Part shown: positions 9,191 to 17,920 of the stretch, piece after piece
Layout of the letters: each line of letters starts with the position of its first letter
Numbering within the stretch: the stretch's first letter is position 1
Assembly (NCBI RefSeq): GCF_003952365.1
Contig: NZ_CP034443.1
Coordinates: forward strand, 496,001 to 560,000
Length of the DNA: 64,000 bases
Direction of reading: 5' to 3'
From: Mesorhizobium sp. M9A.F.Ca.ET.002.03.1.2
Lineage (GTDB): Bacteria > Pseudomonadota > Alphaproteobacteria > Rhizobiales > Rhizobiaceae
Notes under the pieces: model-generated
Database searches by the model: none
The model's input: the letters and a program-made list of their open reading frames with translations, nothing else
What the model was told of the DNA's origin: nothing
Made by a program: the position numbers and the translations under genes

Positions 9191-9218
9191 AAGCCGCCGG
9201 ATTTTCACCCGGCGGCTT
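9191..9218. terminator. Bidirectional hairpin between slyX and the BMP gene
   Basis: A perfect 10-bp stem AAGCCGCCGG/CCGGCGGCTT with an 8-base T-rich loop lies between two convergent stop codons. There is no long T run, but position and strength suit termination of both transcripts. Confidence 0.65.
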
Positions 9219-9247
9219 CGATCATATCCGCGATGTCGGTCGATCAA

Positions 9248-10237
9248 TCAATACGGGCAGGAATTGTCCGACATGTAGTCGTGCACCTTGACGGTACCCG
9301 CGATAATGTCGGCCTTGGCCTTTTCGACCGCCGCCTTCATTGCGTCGTCGACAAGTCCCTTGTTGTTATCGTCCATGGCGTAGTCGACGCCGCCTTCCTT
9401 GAGGCCGAGATCGTTGATGCCGGCGGTGAACTTGCCGTCCTTGGCGTCCATGAAACTATTATAGACGGCAACGTCGACACGCTTGACCATGGAGGTCAGC
9501 ACCTTGCCCGGCTGCAGGCCGTTCTGGTTGGAATCGACGCCGATGCCCAGCTTGCCGGCATCCGCCGCTGCCTGCAGCACGCCAACACCGGTTCCGCCCG
9601 CCGCCGCGTAGATCACGTCGGCGCCCTGGTCGATCTGCGTCTTGGCAATCTCGCCGCCCTTGGCCGGATCGTTCCAGGCTGCCGGCGTGTCGCCGGTCAT
9701 GTTCTGGATGACGTCGGTCGCGCCGGCCGCCTTGGCGCCGCCGACATAGCCGCAGCCGAATCTGCGGATCAGCGGAATGTCCATGCCGCCGATGAAGCCG
9801 ACCTTCTTGGACTTCGAGGCCATCGCCGCCATCACGCCGACGAGGTAGGACCCTTCCTGCTCCTTGTAGACGAGGGAGCGGACATTGGGCTTGTCGACGA
9901 CCATGTCGATGATGGCGAATTTGGTGTCGGGAAATTCCACGGCGATCTTCTCCAGCGCGTCCGCCCAGGAAAAGCCCGCCATGACGATCGGGTTGCGGCC
10001 ATCCTCGGCGAAACGGCGCAGCGCCTGCTCGCGCTGGGTCGCATTGCTGACCTCGAATTCCACATAGGCGACGCCGGTTTCGGCCTTGAACTTTTCGGCG
10101 CCATTGTAGGACGCCTCGTTGAACGACTTGTCGAACTTGCCGCCGAGATCGTAGAGGATCGCGGGCTGGATGTCCGCGGCGAAGGCCGGAAGAACCATTG
10201 CAGTTGCGGCCAGGAGGCCGAGAACGATACGTTTCAT
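9248..10237 (-). CDS. BMP family ABC transporter substrate-binding protein
   Basis: The 329-residue periplasmic binding protein begins with a signal peptide ('MKRIVLGLLAATAMVLPAFA', residues 1-20). The mature part has the PnrA/BMP signature 'DLGGKFDKSFNEASYNG' and ends with a short C-terminal 'DNSCPY'. ATG 10237 is the start because it begins the signal peptide. Homologues bind purine nucleosides, and the neighbouring transporter and salvage genes fit this. It is separated from the ATPase gene by slyX on the other strand, so it has its own promoter, which allows the higher expression usual for binding proteins. Confidence 0.92.
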   Translation of the reverse strand: MKRIVLGLLAATAMVLPAFAADIQPAILYDLGGKFDKSFNEASYNGAEKFKAETGVAYVEFEVSNATQREQALRRFAEDGRNPIVMAGFSWADALEKIAVEFPDTKFAIIDMVVDKPNVRSLVYKEQEGSYLVGVMAAMASKSKKVGFIGGMDIPLIRRFGCGYVGGAKAAGATDVIQNMTGDTPAAWNDPAKGGEIAKTQIDQGADVIYAAAGGTGVGVLQAAADAGKLGIGVDSNQNGLQPGKVLTSMVKRVDVAVYNSFMDAKDGKFTAGINDLGLKEGGVDYAMDDNNKGLVDDAMKAAVEKAKADIIAGTVKVHDYMSDNSCPY

Positions 10238-10281
10238 GTGATCCACACCCTGTCGGTTATTTTTTTCCGTTACGCACCGCC

Positions 10282-10306
10282 TGCCTGCCCGGTTCTCCGG
10301 CAGGCA
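10282..10306. repeat. Perfect hairpin upstream of the BMP gene
   Basis: The stem TGCCTGCC/GGCAGGCA with a 9-base loop lies 45-69 bp upstream of the BMP start codon. It could be a leader hairpin or an operator. I could not match it to a known riboswitch. Confidence 0.4.
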
Positions 10307-10401
10307 TGCGACATCAGACAGGAGTGTCTTCCTCCCGCTTCGGGTCAATCTGGCACGGCCCGAAACAAAATTCACGCGGAATTTTGACCTTTTGGAAAAG
10401 C

Positions 10402-10424
10402 GTGGCGCCGGCACACGGCGCCAC
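10402..10424 (-). terminator. Hairpin after msrA
   Basis: The stem GTGGCGCCG/CGGCGCCAC has a 5-base loop and lies 24-46 bp beyond the msrA stop. On the minus strand it is followed by a GCTTTTCC stretch, as in an intrinsic terminator. Confidence 0.6.
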
Positions 10425-10447
10425 GGCAAGCTCCCTTTGCTAAGGCC

Positions 10448-11113
10448 TCAAGCGGAGACGGCAGCCGGGATGGCGCAGGTGACGCCGGTGCCCTGCAGGC
10501 CGCAATAGCCGTAGGGATTCTTCGCCAGATATTGCTGGTGGTCTTCCTCGGCGAAGTAGAACTCCGGCGCCGCCGCGATCTCGGTGGTGATCTTGCCACG
10601 GCCGGCGCCGCGCAACGAGGCCTCATAGGCGTCGCGCGAAGCGATCGCCGCCTGGTACTGCGCATCGCCGAACGTGTAGATCGTCGAGCGATAGGTGGTG
10701 CCGACATCGTTGCCCTGGCGCATGCCCTGCGTCGGGTCGTGGCTTTCCCAGAACAGCTTCAGAAGCTCGCCATAGGAGACGATCTTCGGATCATAGACGA
10801 CGAGCACGACTTCGGCATGGCCGGTGAGGCCGGTGCAGGTTTCCTGGTAGGTCGGGTTGGGGGTGACGCCGCCGGCATAGCCGACAGCCGTGACCCAGAC
10901 ACCTTCAAGCTGCCAGAACAGGCGCTCGGCGCCCCAGAAGCAGCCCAGTCCGAACAGCGCCGTCTCCAGCGCTTCGGGATAAGGCCCCTTGAGCGGCCTT
11001 TTCGAGACAAAGTGCTTGGATGCCGTCGGGATAGGCCTGGCGCGGCCCGGCAGCGCCTCGGCAGGCTTCGGCAGATTGAGCTTCTTGTTCAGCATGTCGC
11101 TGAGAAAAAACAT
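10448..11113 (-). CDS. msrA: Peptide methionine sulfoxide reductase A
   Basis: The enzyme reduces S-methionine sulfoxide in proteins using thioredoxin. The 221-residue protein has the catalytic motif 'GCFWGAE' (residues 57-63, Cys58) and the downstream '[12 protein letters not shown]'. The C-terminal '[13 protein letters not shown]' supplies candidate resolving cysteines. It has no clear signal peptide, so it should act in the cytoplasm. It is a single gene between the BMP gene and a small membrane protein. Confidence 0.95.
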   Translation of the reverse strand: MFFLSDMLNKKLNLPKPAEALPGRARPIPTASKHFVSKRPLKGPYPEALETALFGLGCFWGAERLFWQLEGVWVTAVGYAGGVTPNPTYQETCTGLTGHAEVVLVVYDPKIVSYGELLKLFWESHDPTQGMRQGNDVGTTYRSTIYTFGDAQYQAAIASRDAYEASLRGAGRGKITTEIAAAPEFYFAEEDHQQYLAKNPYGYCGLQGTGVTCAIPAAVSA

Positions 11114-11158
11114 GCGCAGTCTCCCTTTCTCTTTGTTTGTCAGGGACGCTGGAAGTCG

Positions 11159-11482
11159 TCACGTCGAGGCGAACCGCCCGGTCGGCCGCTCTCGCCTATA
11201 GCCGATCATGTAGAGAATGAAGGCAAGCACCGCGAACACCGCGAAGCCGGGCTGGCTGAGCATCCAGGCGAAGGTGCCGTCCCACAGCAGCGGGCCGGCC
11301 TTGTCGCGGACGAAGCTTTCGAAAGCGCTTCGCGTATCCGGCGAGACGGCGAGCCAGCTTGTGTTGAGCGGAGTCATGACCAGCGCGGAGGCCGCCACCG
11401 AGCGTGTCGCGTCGAGCACCGCCATGATGACGGAAACCGAAAGCGCAACCATTGCCGCGAGCCGGAAAAGAAAGCGGAGCAT
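11159..11482 (-). CDS. Small two-helix membrane protein, unknown function
   Basis: The 107-residue protein has a hydrophobic segment at residues 5-25 and another near 80-96, separated by a polar middle with 'SPDTRSAFESFVRDKAGPLLWDG'. An Arg-rich tail follows. The middle part resembles a family of small rhizobial membrane proteins without assigned function. Its start is about 45 bp upstream of msrA on the same strand, so the two may share a transcript. No motif allows a functional call. Confidence 0.65.
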   Translation of the reverse strand: MLRFLFRLAAMVALSVSVIMAVLDATRSVAASALVMTPLNTSWLAVSPDTRSAFESFVRDKAGPLLWDGTFAWMLSQPGFAVFAVLAFILYMIGYRRERPTGRFAST

Positions 11483-11908
11483 GCAGACCTTTCCCCCAGG
11501 ACTTTAGCAGACTTCCAACATCTGTTTCGAACAAAGAGATAGTGCGCGCGCGCTTTGTTCGCAATCGCGACACGCGAATTTGAAGCTCGACCGACGTTCA
11601 TCGACCGGACGCAGGCCTAAGCCACCAGTCTCATGCTGCAGAGCCGTCGCCGCACCCGAAGCCTTGCGCCGGCGACGTCGCAAAACCGTTGGTGCCCGGC
11701 AAAACGAATAGAGTGCCGTTATGGCTTGGCATTCGACGTCGGATCGACTAGATGAGCCCCGCGCCTGTTGCTTTGACGGCTCAGGTGCGGGGAAAGGGCG
11801 TCTGCTGGTTGACGGCGCCCACGGTGCGGAGCTCCGGGCCGGAATCCCCAAGGGAGACGCACCTCCCCAACCCGCGCGGCAAAACCGGCCGGCGCGAAAT
11901 GCCAGGAC
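11483..11908. other. Gene-free stretch before tRNA-Ser
   Basis: There is no convincing gene in this 426-bp stretch. Short open frames on both strands lack ribosome binding sites and family features. The DNA should include the promoters of the small membrane protein gene (left) and of the tRNA (right), but I cannot place them. Confidence 0.5.
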
Positions 11909-11998
11909 GGAGAGGTGGCCGAGTGGTTGAAGGCGCACGCCTGGAAAGTGTGTTTACGGGAGACCGTAACGCGGGTTCGAATCCCGCTCTCTCCGCCA
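11909..11998 (+). tRNA. tRNA-Ser (anticodon GGA)
   Basis: This is a 90-base class II tRNA with encoded CCA. The acceptor stem is GGAGAGG/TCTCTCC, the D arm starts GTGGCCGAG, and the anticodon loop CTGGAAA gives anticodon GGA, reading UCC. A long variable arm (TTTACGGGAGACCGTAA) and the T arm GCGGGTTCGAATCCCGC complete the fold. It is a possible attachment site for mobile DNA, since the following 19 kb is accessory-like, but I saw no duplicate of its 3' end. Confidence 0.96.
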
Positions 11999-12182
11999 TC
12001 AGATCTACATGGACCCTGCAATTCCGGGCTTTTTCGAACGCCAGGGCAGCGCCTCCCAATCGTTTCCCACTTCCACCGAGCGGGGCTCATTTTCTTCTGG
12101 GCCTGCCGTCTAGAATGGATAGTGAGGAGTTGTCTCCGCTGGCCAGCGAAAGTTCGAGCAGGTTTGATCCCTGTATCGCATA

Positions 12183-13955
12183 CTAGTTCATCGGCCATAC
12201 GATCATAAGCATCGGCACGGCAACAATGGCGACGAGGAATGATAGCGGCAGTCCCAGACGCGGATAGTCGCTGAAGCGGTAGCCGCCCGGCCCCATGACG
12301 AGCGTGTTGCACTGGTGTCCGATCGGAGTGAGAAAGTCGCAGCCGGCGCCGATGGCGACTGCCATCAGAAATGCTTCCGGCCTGTAGCCCAGATCGCCAG
12401 CAAATGCGGCGGCGATAGGCGCCATGACAAGAACGGTGGCGGCATTGTTGAGGAATGGCGTAACGGCCATGGCGGCGACAAGGATGAGCATCAGTGCGCC
12501 GGGCGCCGGAAGAATGGTCCCCAGTTTGGCAAGCTCGCCGGCAATTACTCCCGTCGCGCCTGTGCTGCGCAGCGAATCGCTCACTGGAATGAGAACGGCG
12601 AGCATGATGAGGATTGGACCATCCAGCGATTGGTAGACCTCCCGGACCGGGATAACCTTGAAAAGCACCATGCCGACCGCGGCCGCAAAGAAAGCCACGG
12701 GGACTGGGAGCAGCCCAAACGCAGTCGCCACCATGGCGAGAGCCAAGATCGTTACCGGCACGAGACCCTTGCGGACGCTACCAAGCAGGATAGCCCTTTC
12801 CGCCAGCGGCAGGCAGCCGAGTTCACGCAGTACCTCGGGTATTGTCGCTGCATTGCCCTGTAACATGACGACGTCGCCGAGCCTTAGCTCGACTTTGGCC
12901 AGCCTGCGGTCGAGGCGCTCGCCGCGACGGCTGACGGCCAGGAGGTTGACGTTGAAGCGGTCGTAAAGGGCAAGGCGCTGGGCTGTCCAGCCGATCAAAG
13001 GGGAGCTTTCACCGATTACGGCTTCGATAGCTACCATCTCGCTGGTGGTGTCGTCACCGCCGACCCTATCGCCCGTGACGCTGAGCTTGCCCTGGGAGAC
13101 GAGGCGATCCAGCGCCTCTGGGTCGCCTTCGAGCAGCAGAATGTCGTTCACCTTGAGGACAGCATCAGGCAGTGGCGTCATCCGCAAAGTCCGATTGCGC
13201 AGGATCGAAGTCACGATAGCGTCGCCGCCGGAGAGCTTCATGAGGTCTGCGACGGTTTTCCCGAGCACCGTGGAATCGCTGACAATTCGAGCCTCTGTCA
13301 GATAATTCTTGATGTCGATGGCTTCATTCAGCGACCCGCCGAGCTTTTCGCGCACCGGTAACAGCCAATAGAAGAACAGCAGGAAGATCGTTCCGGCGAC
13401 GGCTAGGGCAGCTCCAACAGGTGTGAAGTCGAACATTGTGAACGCGGTTCCGGTCAGCTCCTCCCGCACACGCGACACAATGATATTGGGAGATGTTCCC
13501 ACCTGCGTCATGAGTCCGCCGAGCAGTGACCCGAACGCCATAGGCATCAGGAATATCGAGGGTGAAATGCTCGACCGGCGCGCGAACTGGAAGGCGATCG
13601 GAATCATGATGGCGAGCGCACCGATATTCTTTACAAAGGCAGACAGAATGGTGACCACGATCACCAGCAGCGCCAGTTGCGGCCGAACTCCCGATAAGTT
13701 CGGAGCAAAGCGCCTGATGGCGACTTCCATGATGCCCGAGCGTGCTATGCCTGCGCTCACCAGCAAGGCGCTGCCGACAATGATCACGATATCGTCGCTG
13801 AACCCGCTGAAGGCTTCGTCAAAAGGCACAATGCCGACCGCGAGTGCAAGCAACAGTGCCGCAACTGCGACCAGATCATATCGATACCGGCCCCATACGA
13901 ACGCCGCCATCATCACGAAGGTAACGGCGAACGATAGTATTTGCGGCGTAGTCAT
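12183..13955 (-). CDS. SLC13-family permease with RCK_C (TrkA-C) domains
   Basis: The 590-residue anion transporter has about eleven hydrophobic segments in two halves. Between them lie two RCK_C/TrkA-C modules; for example, the segment starting 'SDSTVLGKTVADLM' and ending 'DILLLEGDPEALDRL' is typical. This SLC13/CitT-like architecture is annotated for sulfate, dicarboxylate or other anions; the substrate cannot be read from sequence. ATG 13955 ('MTTPQILSF') is preferred to 14000 since it starts just before the first helix and follows a GAGG. The gene stands alone. Confidence 0.85.
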   Translation of the reverse strand: MTTPQILSFAVTFVMMAAFVWGRYRYDLVAVAALLLALAVGIVPFDEAFSGFSDDIVIIVGSALLVSAGIARSGIMEVAIRRFAPNLSGVRPQLALLVIVVTILSAFVKNIGALAIMIPIAFQFARRSSISPSIFLMPMAFGSLLGGLMTQVGTSPNIIVSRVREELTGTAFTMFDFTPVGAALAVAGTIFLLFFYWLLPVREKLGGSLNEAIDIKNYLTEARIVSDSTVLGKTVADLMKLSGGDAIVTSILRNRTLRMTPLPDAVLKVNDILLLEGDPEALDRLVSQGKLSVTGDRVGGDDTTSEMVAIEAVIGESSPLIGWTAQRLALYDRFNVNLLAVSRRGERLDRRLAKVELRLGDVVMLQGNAATIPEVLRELGCLPLAERAILLGSVRKGLVPVTILALAMVATAFGLLPVPVAFFAAAVGMVLFKVIPVREVYQSLDGPILIMLAVLIPVSDSLRSTGATGVIAGELAKLGTILPAPGALMLILVAAMAVTPFLNNAATVLVMAPIAAAFAGDLGYRPEAFLMAVAIGAGCDFLTPIGHQCNTLVMGPGGYRFSDYPRLGLPLSFLVAIVAVPMLMIVWPMN

Positions 13956-14550
13956 GTCTTCGAATGCCTCGCCGCTAATTCGGCTGATCACAACGGCCAA
14001 ACCGCCCTTTTGTTGCTTTTGCTGATCACGGCTTTGCTGGCTCGCTTACCCGAGGCGATGATCACCACCTCGTCACCATGCTCTGGGAGAGTTATCCATA
14101 AGCGGTCTGTGGACCTCGTCAGAGCCAGCCGGTGAGGTCAGGCGGCCCGATAGCCGCCGCTCTCCGGCTTCGGCTTCCGCCACCAAATGTCATATGCCTC
14201 CGCCCACTCGCGGCATAGCAGCGAATGCTCCACACACCGAAGTCCGCTGCTCCGTGCCTGAGGCGGCAGGTGTTGAGTTCATCAACGGCACTGGCGTGAA
14301 GCTGCGGAGGTAAAAGCGCGCCTATTGTCCACATTAGGGTGCCCCTGATGCCGAAGCATCGGCGTCGGCCGCTCAAACCAGCCCGCCCGATCTCGGCAGG
14401 CCAACATCAATTTAGATCGTCAAAGACCCATCACCGCCACCACCGAACGGCGCATTTTGCTTCCGTGTGTTGCGCCGCAGTTACAGTTCAGCCACAACCT
14501 TTGTGTTAATCTTATTCTTGGTGACTTCCTTTTAACACAGGCATCGGACC
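13956..14550. other. Gene-free stretch upstream of the Omp gene
   Basis: I see no supportable gene in this 595-bp stretch; small minus-strand frames look like noise. The last 100 bp before 14551 are AT-richer and must hold the outer-membrane protein promoter. No repeats or tRNA were found. Confidence 0.5.
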
Positions 14551-15258
14551 ATGAAGAAAATCGTGTTTGCCACTACTTTCCTTTTCAGCGGTGCGGCCTT
14601 GGCCTTGCTTACGGCTCCGGCCTTCGCGGCCGATGCAGTTGTTTACGAGCCCGCGCCGGCTGCGGCACCTGTTGCCTACGACTGGAGCGGCTTTTATGTC
14701 GGTGTTCAGGGCGGCTATCTCTGGGGACAAGCAGATCACAGCTACTCCAACGGTGCGCCAAGTGACGATTCCGAACCCGATGGCTTCATTGGTGGTGTCC
14801 ATGTCGGGTATAACTGGCAATCCGGCTCTTTTGTTTACGGTGTCGAGGGCGATTTCGAAGGCGGTAGCGTGGACGGCAGTTTCGAAAATGTAACCGGAGC
14901 GACTTCTGTTGGAACCAGCGAATTGAACTGGCAGGGCTCGATCCGCGCAAGACTCGGCTACGCATACGACAAGGCGCTTCTCTACGTTACCGGCGGCTGG
15001 GCGATTGGCGATTTCGACTTCGGTGGCGGCCCGGCCCCGCTTCCTGTCAGTGGGGGCTATTCGGATACGCTCAACGGCTGGACAATCGGTGCCGGCGGCG
15101 AGTGGGCCTTCAACGAACATTGGACCGCGCGACTGGCGTACCGGTATACAGACTTTGGAGAAGCCTCGGGCGACTTGGCTCCGGGATTCCCGACAGTCGA
15201 TATGCCGGTTGACCTAACCACGCATGCGGTGAGGGTCGGCGTCAGCTACAAGTTCTGA
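14551..15258 (+). CDS. Omp25/Omp31-like outer membrane beta-barrel protein
   Basis: The 235-residue protein has a signal peptide (residues 1-26, ending 'APAFA') and then a Pro/Ala-rich linker. From 'DWSGFYVGVQGGYLWG' it forms the 8-stranded barrel family known from Brucella Omp25/31 and many rhizobial surface proteins. Alternating hydrophobic strands and the final 'HAVRVGVSYKF' with terminal Phe agree with an outer-membrane barrel recognised by BamA. Its role is probably structural or in surface properties. Confidence 0.9.
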   Translation: MKKIVFATTFLFSGAALALLTAPAFAADAVVYEPAPAAAPVAYDWSGFYVGVQGGYLWGQADHSYSNGAPSDDSEPDGFIGGVHVGYNWQSGSFVYGVEGDFEGGSVDGSFENVTGATSVGTSELNWQGSIRARLGYAYDKALLYVTGGWAIGDFDFGGGPAPLPVSGGYSDTLNGWTIGAGGEWAFNEHWTARLAYRYTDFGEASGDLAPGFPTVDMPVDLTTHAVRVGVSYKF

Positions 15259-15279
15259 TCCCTTGGGACGCAAGGAAAT

Positions 15280-15305
15280 CCCCGGCGCAAGCGCCGGGGT
15301 TTTTC
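15280..15305 (+). terminator. Intrinsic terminator after the Omp gene
   Basis: A perfect 9-bp stem CCCCGGCGC/GCGCCGGGG with a 2-base loop is followed by TTTTT, 22 bp after the stop. It is a textbook rho-independent terminator. Confidence 0.9.
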
Positions 15306-15774
15306 GTTAGGGCTCGATCGCCCATCGCTGCCTCAACATCCGCATCGCCTTAGAAGCGGCAGGCGTCGTGTTTCTGGAGCGCGGGCAGTGCCTTGACGGC
15401 GGGCCTGGTGTACGTCTCGCCAAACAGAAGGCCCCATCCGAAGATGACGGCCAATCGCCGAGCCGGTGTTAACAAACGCCGCCCGGCCGAGATTGCTCAG
15501 TGCTCCCTAACCGCCCATGCGCCCGTTGCGGAGGGTTTGGCCGCAAGGTCGTGATCCGACCCGTTGCCGACAATTGTATGCACGCCGTACATCTCCGAGC
15601 GATGTTCCGTCACAGTGTCGGACTGCACTCGCCAAATTCATACGTTCCGCAAACCACCCGTTGCGGAGGTCATTCAGGCGAGCTTTGGGGGGCGACGACG
15701 ACAGGCAACCCGATCGGCCCGCGTTCTCCGCCAGAGACGCGGGCTTTTTGATTGGCTCAGAACTGTCCCCGACG
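15306..15774. other. Gene-free stretch with a 13-bp direct repeat
   Basis: No gene is supportable here. CCCGTTGCGGAGG occurs twice (15522-15534 and 15657-15669); the second copy overlaps a small TCCGCAA/TTGCGGA hairpin. Several short frames cross the region without ribosome binding sites. It could be decayed sequence. Confidence 0.45.
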
Positions 15775-16185
15775 CTATCTAGGTGAAACCGCAGGTATTC
15801 CCGAGACTGAGCGCGCGGTTTCGGCGGAGAAAACCACGAAGGCAAAGATAAGCACGCCGACAGCGACGATCATTGAGCCGGTGGCGACAATCGGCTCAAG
15901 GGCCGGATTTCCATGCAGCATCAGGTAGAGAGCCGGCAACATCACGACCATGCCAAGATTGTAGACACCGTAATGGACCATAGCGATCCTGCGGGCAGCT
16001 TTTGCCGGGTTCAGGGCGTAGTATCCACCGAATATCGCGCTTGTGACCCATCCCAGAAGATTGATGTGTGCGTGAGCGGGGTAAGCACCGTGACTGCCTG
16101 AAATTGCCATTTGCAGGCCGGCTGCGATTCCCAAGATAAGAAAGACGATCGCTGTCTTGAAAAACAGTTCCGAGATTTTAGGCAT
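15775..16185 (-). CDS. Small four-helix membrane protein resembling heme-copper oxidase subunit I
   Basis: The 136-residue protein has four predicted membrane helices. The second helix region contains 'YPAHAHINLLGWVTSAIFGG', in which the HxH-N-LGW pattern resembles the start of cbb3/NorB-type oxidase subunit I helices. It is far too short to be an oxidase and lacks the remaining heme and copper ligands. Such stand-alone proteins occur in rhizobia with no proven role. ATG 16185 is favoured because GGGAGGAA is well spaced for it; ATG 16191 is only 2 bp from that site. Confidence 0.7.
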   Translation of the reverse strand: MPKISELFFKTAIVFLILGIAAGLQMAISGSHGAYPAHAHINLLGWVTSAIFGGYYALNPAKAARRIAMVHYGVYNLGMVVMLPALYLMLHGNPALEPIVATGSMIVAVGVLIFAFVVFSAETARSVSGIPAVSPR

Positions 16186-16497
16186 GTCCATTTCCTCCCA
16201 AGCCGTTGCCGGCGGCCCGGCAGCCTATGGGGGTGACCGGCCGGCCACCGGGCCTAACCGGCTTGCGCCGGCTGATCAAAAACATGCGCTCATGCTAATG
16301 TAATTGCAACATCGAGATGCCGGCGCGCAGCGAGGTTGACGATCTGGACTCCCGTCCCAAAGGATGGTGGGCAAGCTGCTGCAATAGAATAGCAGGACCA
16401 GCACGAGGCAGAATCGTGCCAGGAGCGGAAAGCAAGTTCGGTTCGCTCCCGCCAATCGAAAAAGACTGCAAAGGTGCGATCGCCCGCGCGCAAAACA
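16186..16497. other. Gene-free stretch between oxidase-like gene and LysR pseudogene
   Basis: No gene is seen. It holds the promoter and ribosome binding site of the small membrane protein at its left end, and GC-rich inverted repeats such as GCCGG/CCGGC near 16254-16275. The rest has no recognisable feature. Confidence 0.4.
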
Positions 16498-17063
16498 CTA
16501 ACCGAGTCGCCGTAGGTGATCGACAAGGGCGCGCAGCTTCGGCGCTACATTGCGACGGCTCGGATAATAGAGGTAGAAGCCGGCAAAGCGCGGGCAATAA
16601 TCCTCGAGAACTGGCACCAGATCGCCCCGATTGATCCACGGGCGAAAGCTCTCCTCCATGCCGAAGGTGATGCCGGCGCCAGCGATGGCCAGCTTTATCA
16701 TCAGCGCCATGTCGTTGGTCGTGATCTCCGGCGCAACGGCGACGCTGAACTCCTTGCCGTTCTCGGCGAATTCCCAACGATAGGGCGCGACCTTCGGTGC
16801 GCGGCGCCAGCCAATGCAGCGATGACCGCGAGCTCCCTCGGATGCGAAGGCGCCCCGAACCGATCGCGATAAGCCGGCGCGCAGACGGCGAGCTGCCGCT
16901 CGTCACCGGCGACCGACACCGCGATCATGTTCTGCTCGATCACCTCGCCGAGCCTGAGGCCGGCGTCGTATCCCTCCGCGACGATATCGAATTCCTCATC
17001 CGTCACCGTGATGTCGATCTGAACGAGGGCGAACACCGCAAGCGCATTGAGATCAGGCTCCAT
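16498..17063 (-). pseudogene. LysR-type regulator, internally deleted and frameshifted
   Basis: The first residues 'MEPDLNALAVFALV' are a typical LysR start. They then jump directly into the effector domain ('DITVTDEEFDIVAEGYDAGLRLGE'), so most of the winged helix-turn-helix and linker (about 110 residues) are missing. Near 16825-16832 the frame changes: 'HPREL' continues in another frame as 'HRCIGWRRAPKVAPYRWEF', and the remaining effector domain is read to 16498 ('FYLYYPSRRNVAPKLRALVDHLR'). Without the DNA-binding domain it cannot act as a regulator. It is divergent from the SDR operon, the usual position for its regulator. Confidence 0.85.
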
Positions 17064-17184
17064 TGGTTAGCCATGCTTTCCACATTGGGAAGGAATAGTC
17101 GTCTTATCGCAACAGTGAAACAGATCCATCTTCGTGGCAACCGCTGCATCGCGGTTCGCAAGATCAACAAGATGGAGACGAGAC

Positions 17185-17910
17185 ATGTCCCTCAACAGAA
17201 TTGTGCTCATCACCGGGGCTTCGAGCGGCATTGGCGCTGCCATCGGACGGGAGCTCGCCGCTGCCGGAGCAAAGGTCATGCTCGGTGCGCGCCGCACCGA
17301 TCGACTGGATACACTCGCTGAAGAGATCAAGGCAAAGGGCGGGGAGGCAATGACACGCCGCCTGGACGTGACCGACCGCGCCGATGTCGCCGCCTTTGCC
17401 GAGGCGGCGCGCCAAGCCTGGGGACGCGTCGACGTGATCGTCAACAATGCCGGCGTCATGCCGTTGTCGCTGATGGCCTCGATGAAGGTCGATGAGTGGG
17501 ATCGGATGGTCGACGTCAACATCAAGGGCGTGCTCTACGGCATCGCCGCGGTGCTGCCGGAAATGACGGCCCGAGGTTCCGGCCATGTCATCAACATCGC
17601 CTCCATCGGCGCGCTTTCGGTGTCGCCGACGGCCGCGGTCTATTGCGCAACCAAATACGCCGTCCGCGCGATCTCCGATGGCTTGCGGCAGGAGCACGAC
17701 AACATCCGCGTCACGTGCATCCATCCCGGCGTGGTCGAGAGCGAGCTCGCCGACACGATCACCGACCCGGTGGCGGCGGACGCGATGAAAACCTATCGCG
17801 CCATTGCACTGCAGCCCGACGCGATCGGCCGTGCCGTGCGCTTTGCCATCGAGCAGCAGGACGATGTCGACGTGAACGAGATCGTCATCCGGCCGAAAGC
17901 CGGCAAGTAG
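17185..17910 (+). CDS. Short-chain dehydrogenase/reductase
   Basis: The 241-residue classical SDR has the NAD(P)-binding 'TGASSGIG' (about residues 10-17), the 'NNAG' motif, a catalytic Ser in 'NIASIG', and 'YCATK' as YxxxK. An Arg just after the first strand ('GARRTDRL') suggests NADP preference. ATG 17185 follows GATGGAGACGAGAC and starts directly at the Rossmann strand; the longer frame has no support. It heads an operon with a CMD-family and an Atu4866-family protein. The substrate is unknown. Confidence 0.92.
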   Translation: MSLNRIVLITGASSGIGAAIGRELAAAGAKVMLGARRTDRLDTLAEEIKAKGGEAMTRRLDVTDRADVAAFAEAARQAWGRVDVIVNNAGVMPLSLMASMKVDEWDRMVDVNIKGVLYGIAAVLPEMTARGSGHVINIASIGALSVSPTAAVYCATKYAVRAISDGLRQEHDNIRVTCIHPGVVESELADTITDPVAADAMKTYRAIALQPDAIGRAVRFAIEQQDDVDVNEIVIRPKAGK

Positions 17911-17920
17911 GGAGGCAACA

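Noticed and set aside
10238..10310. Purine riboswitch in the BMP gene leader
   Set aside because: Only a simple hairpin is visible; the conserved three-way junction and loop-loop core bases of purine riboswitches were not found.
14119..14376. Small gene of 85 codons on - upstream of the Omp gene
   Set aside because: No ribosome binding site, no recognisable fold, irregular composition.
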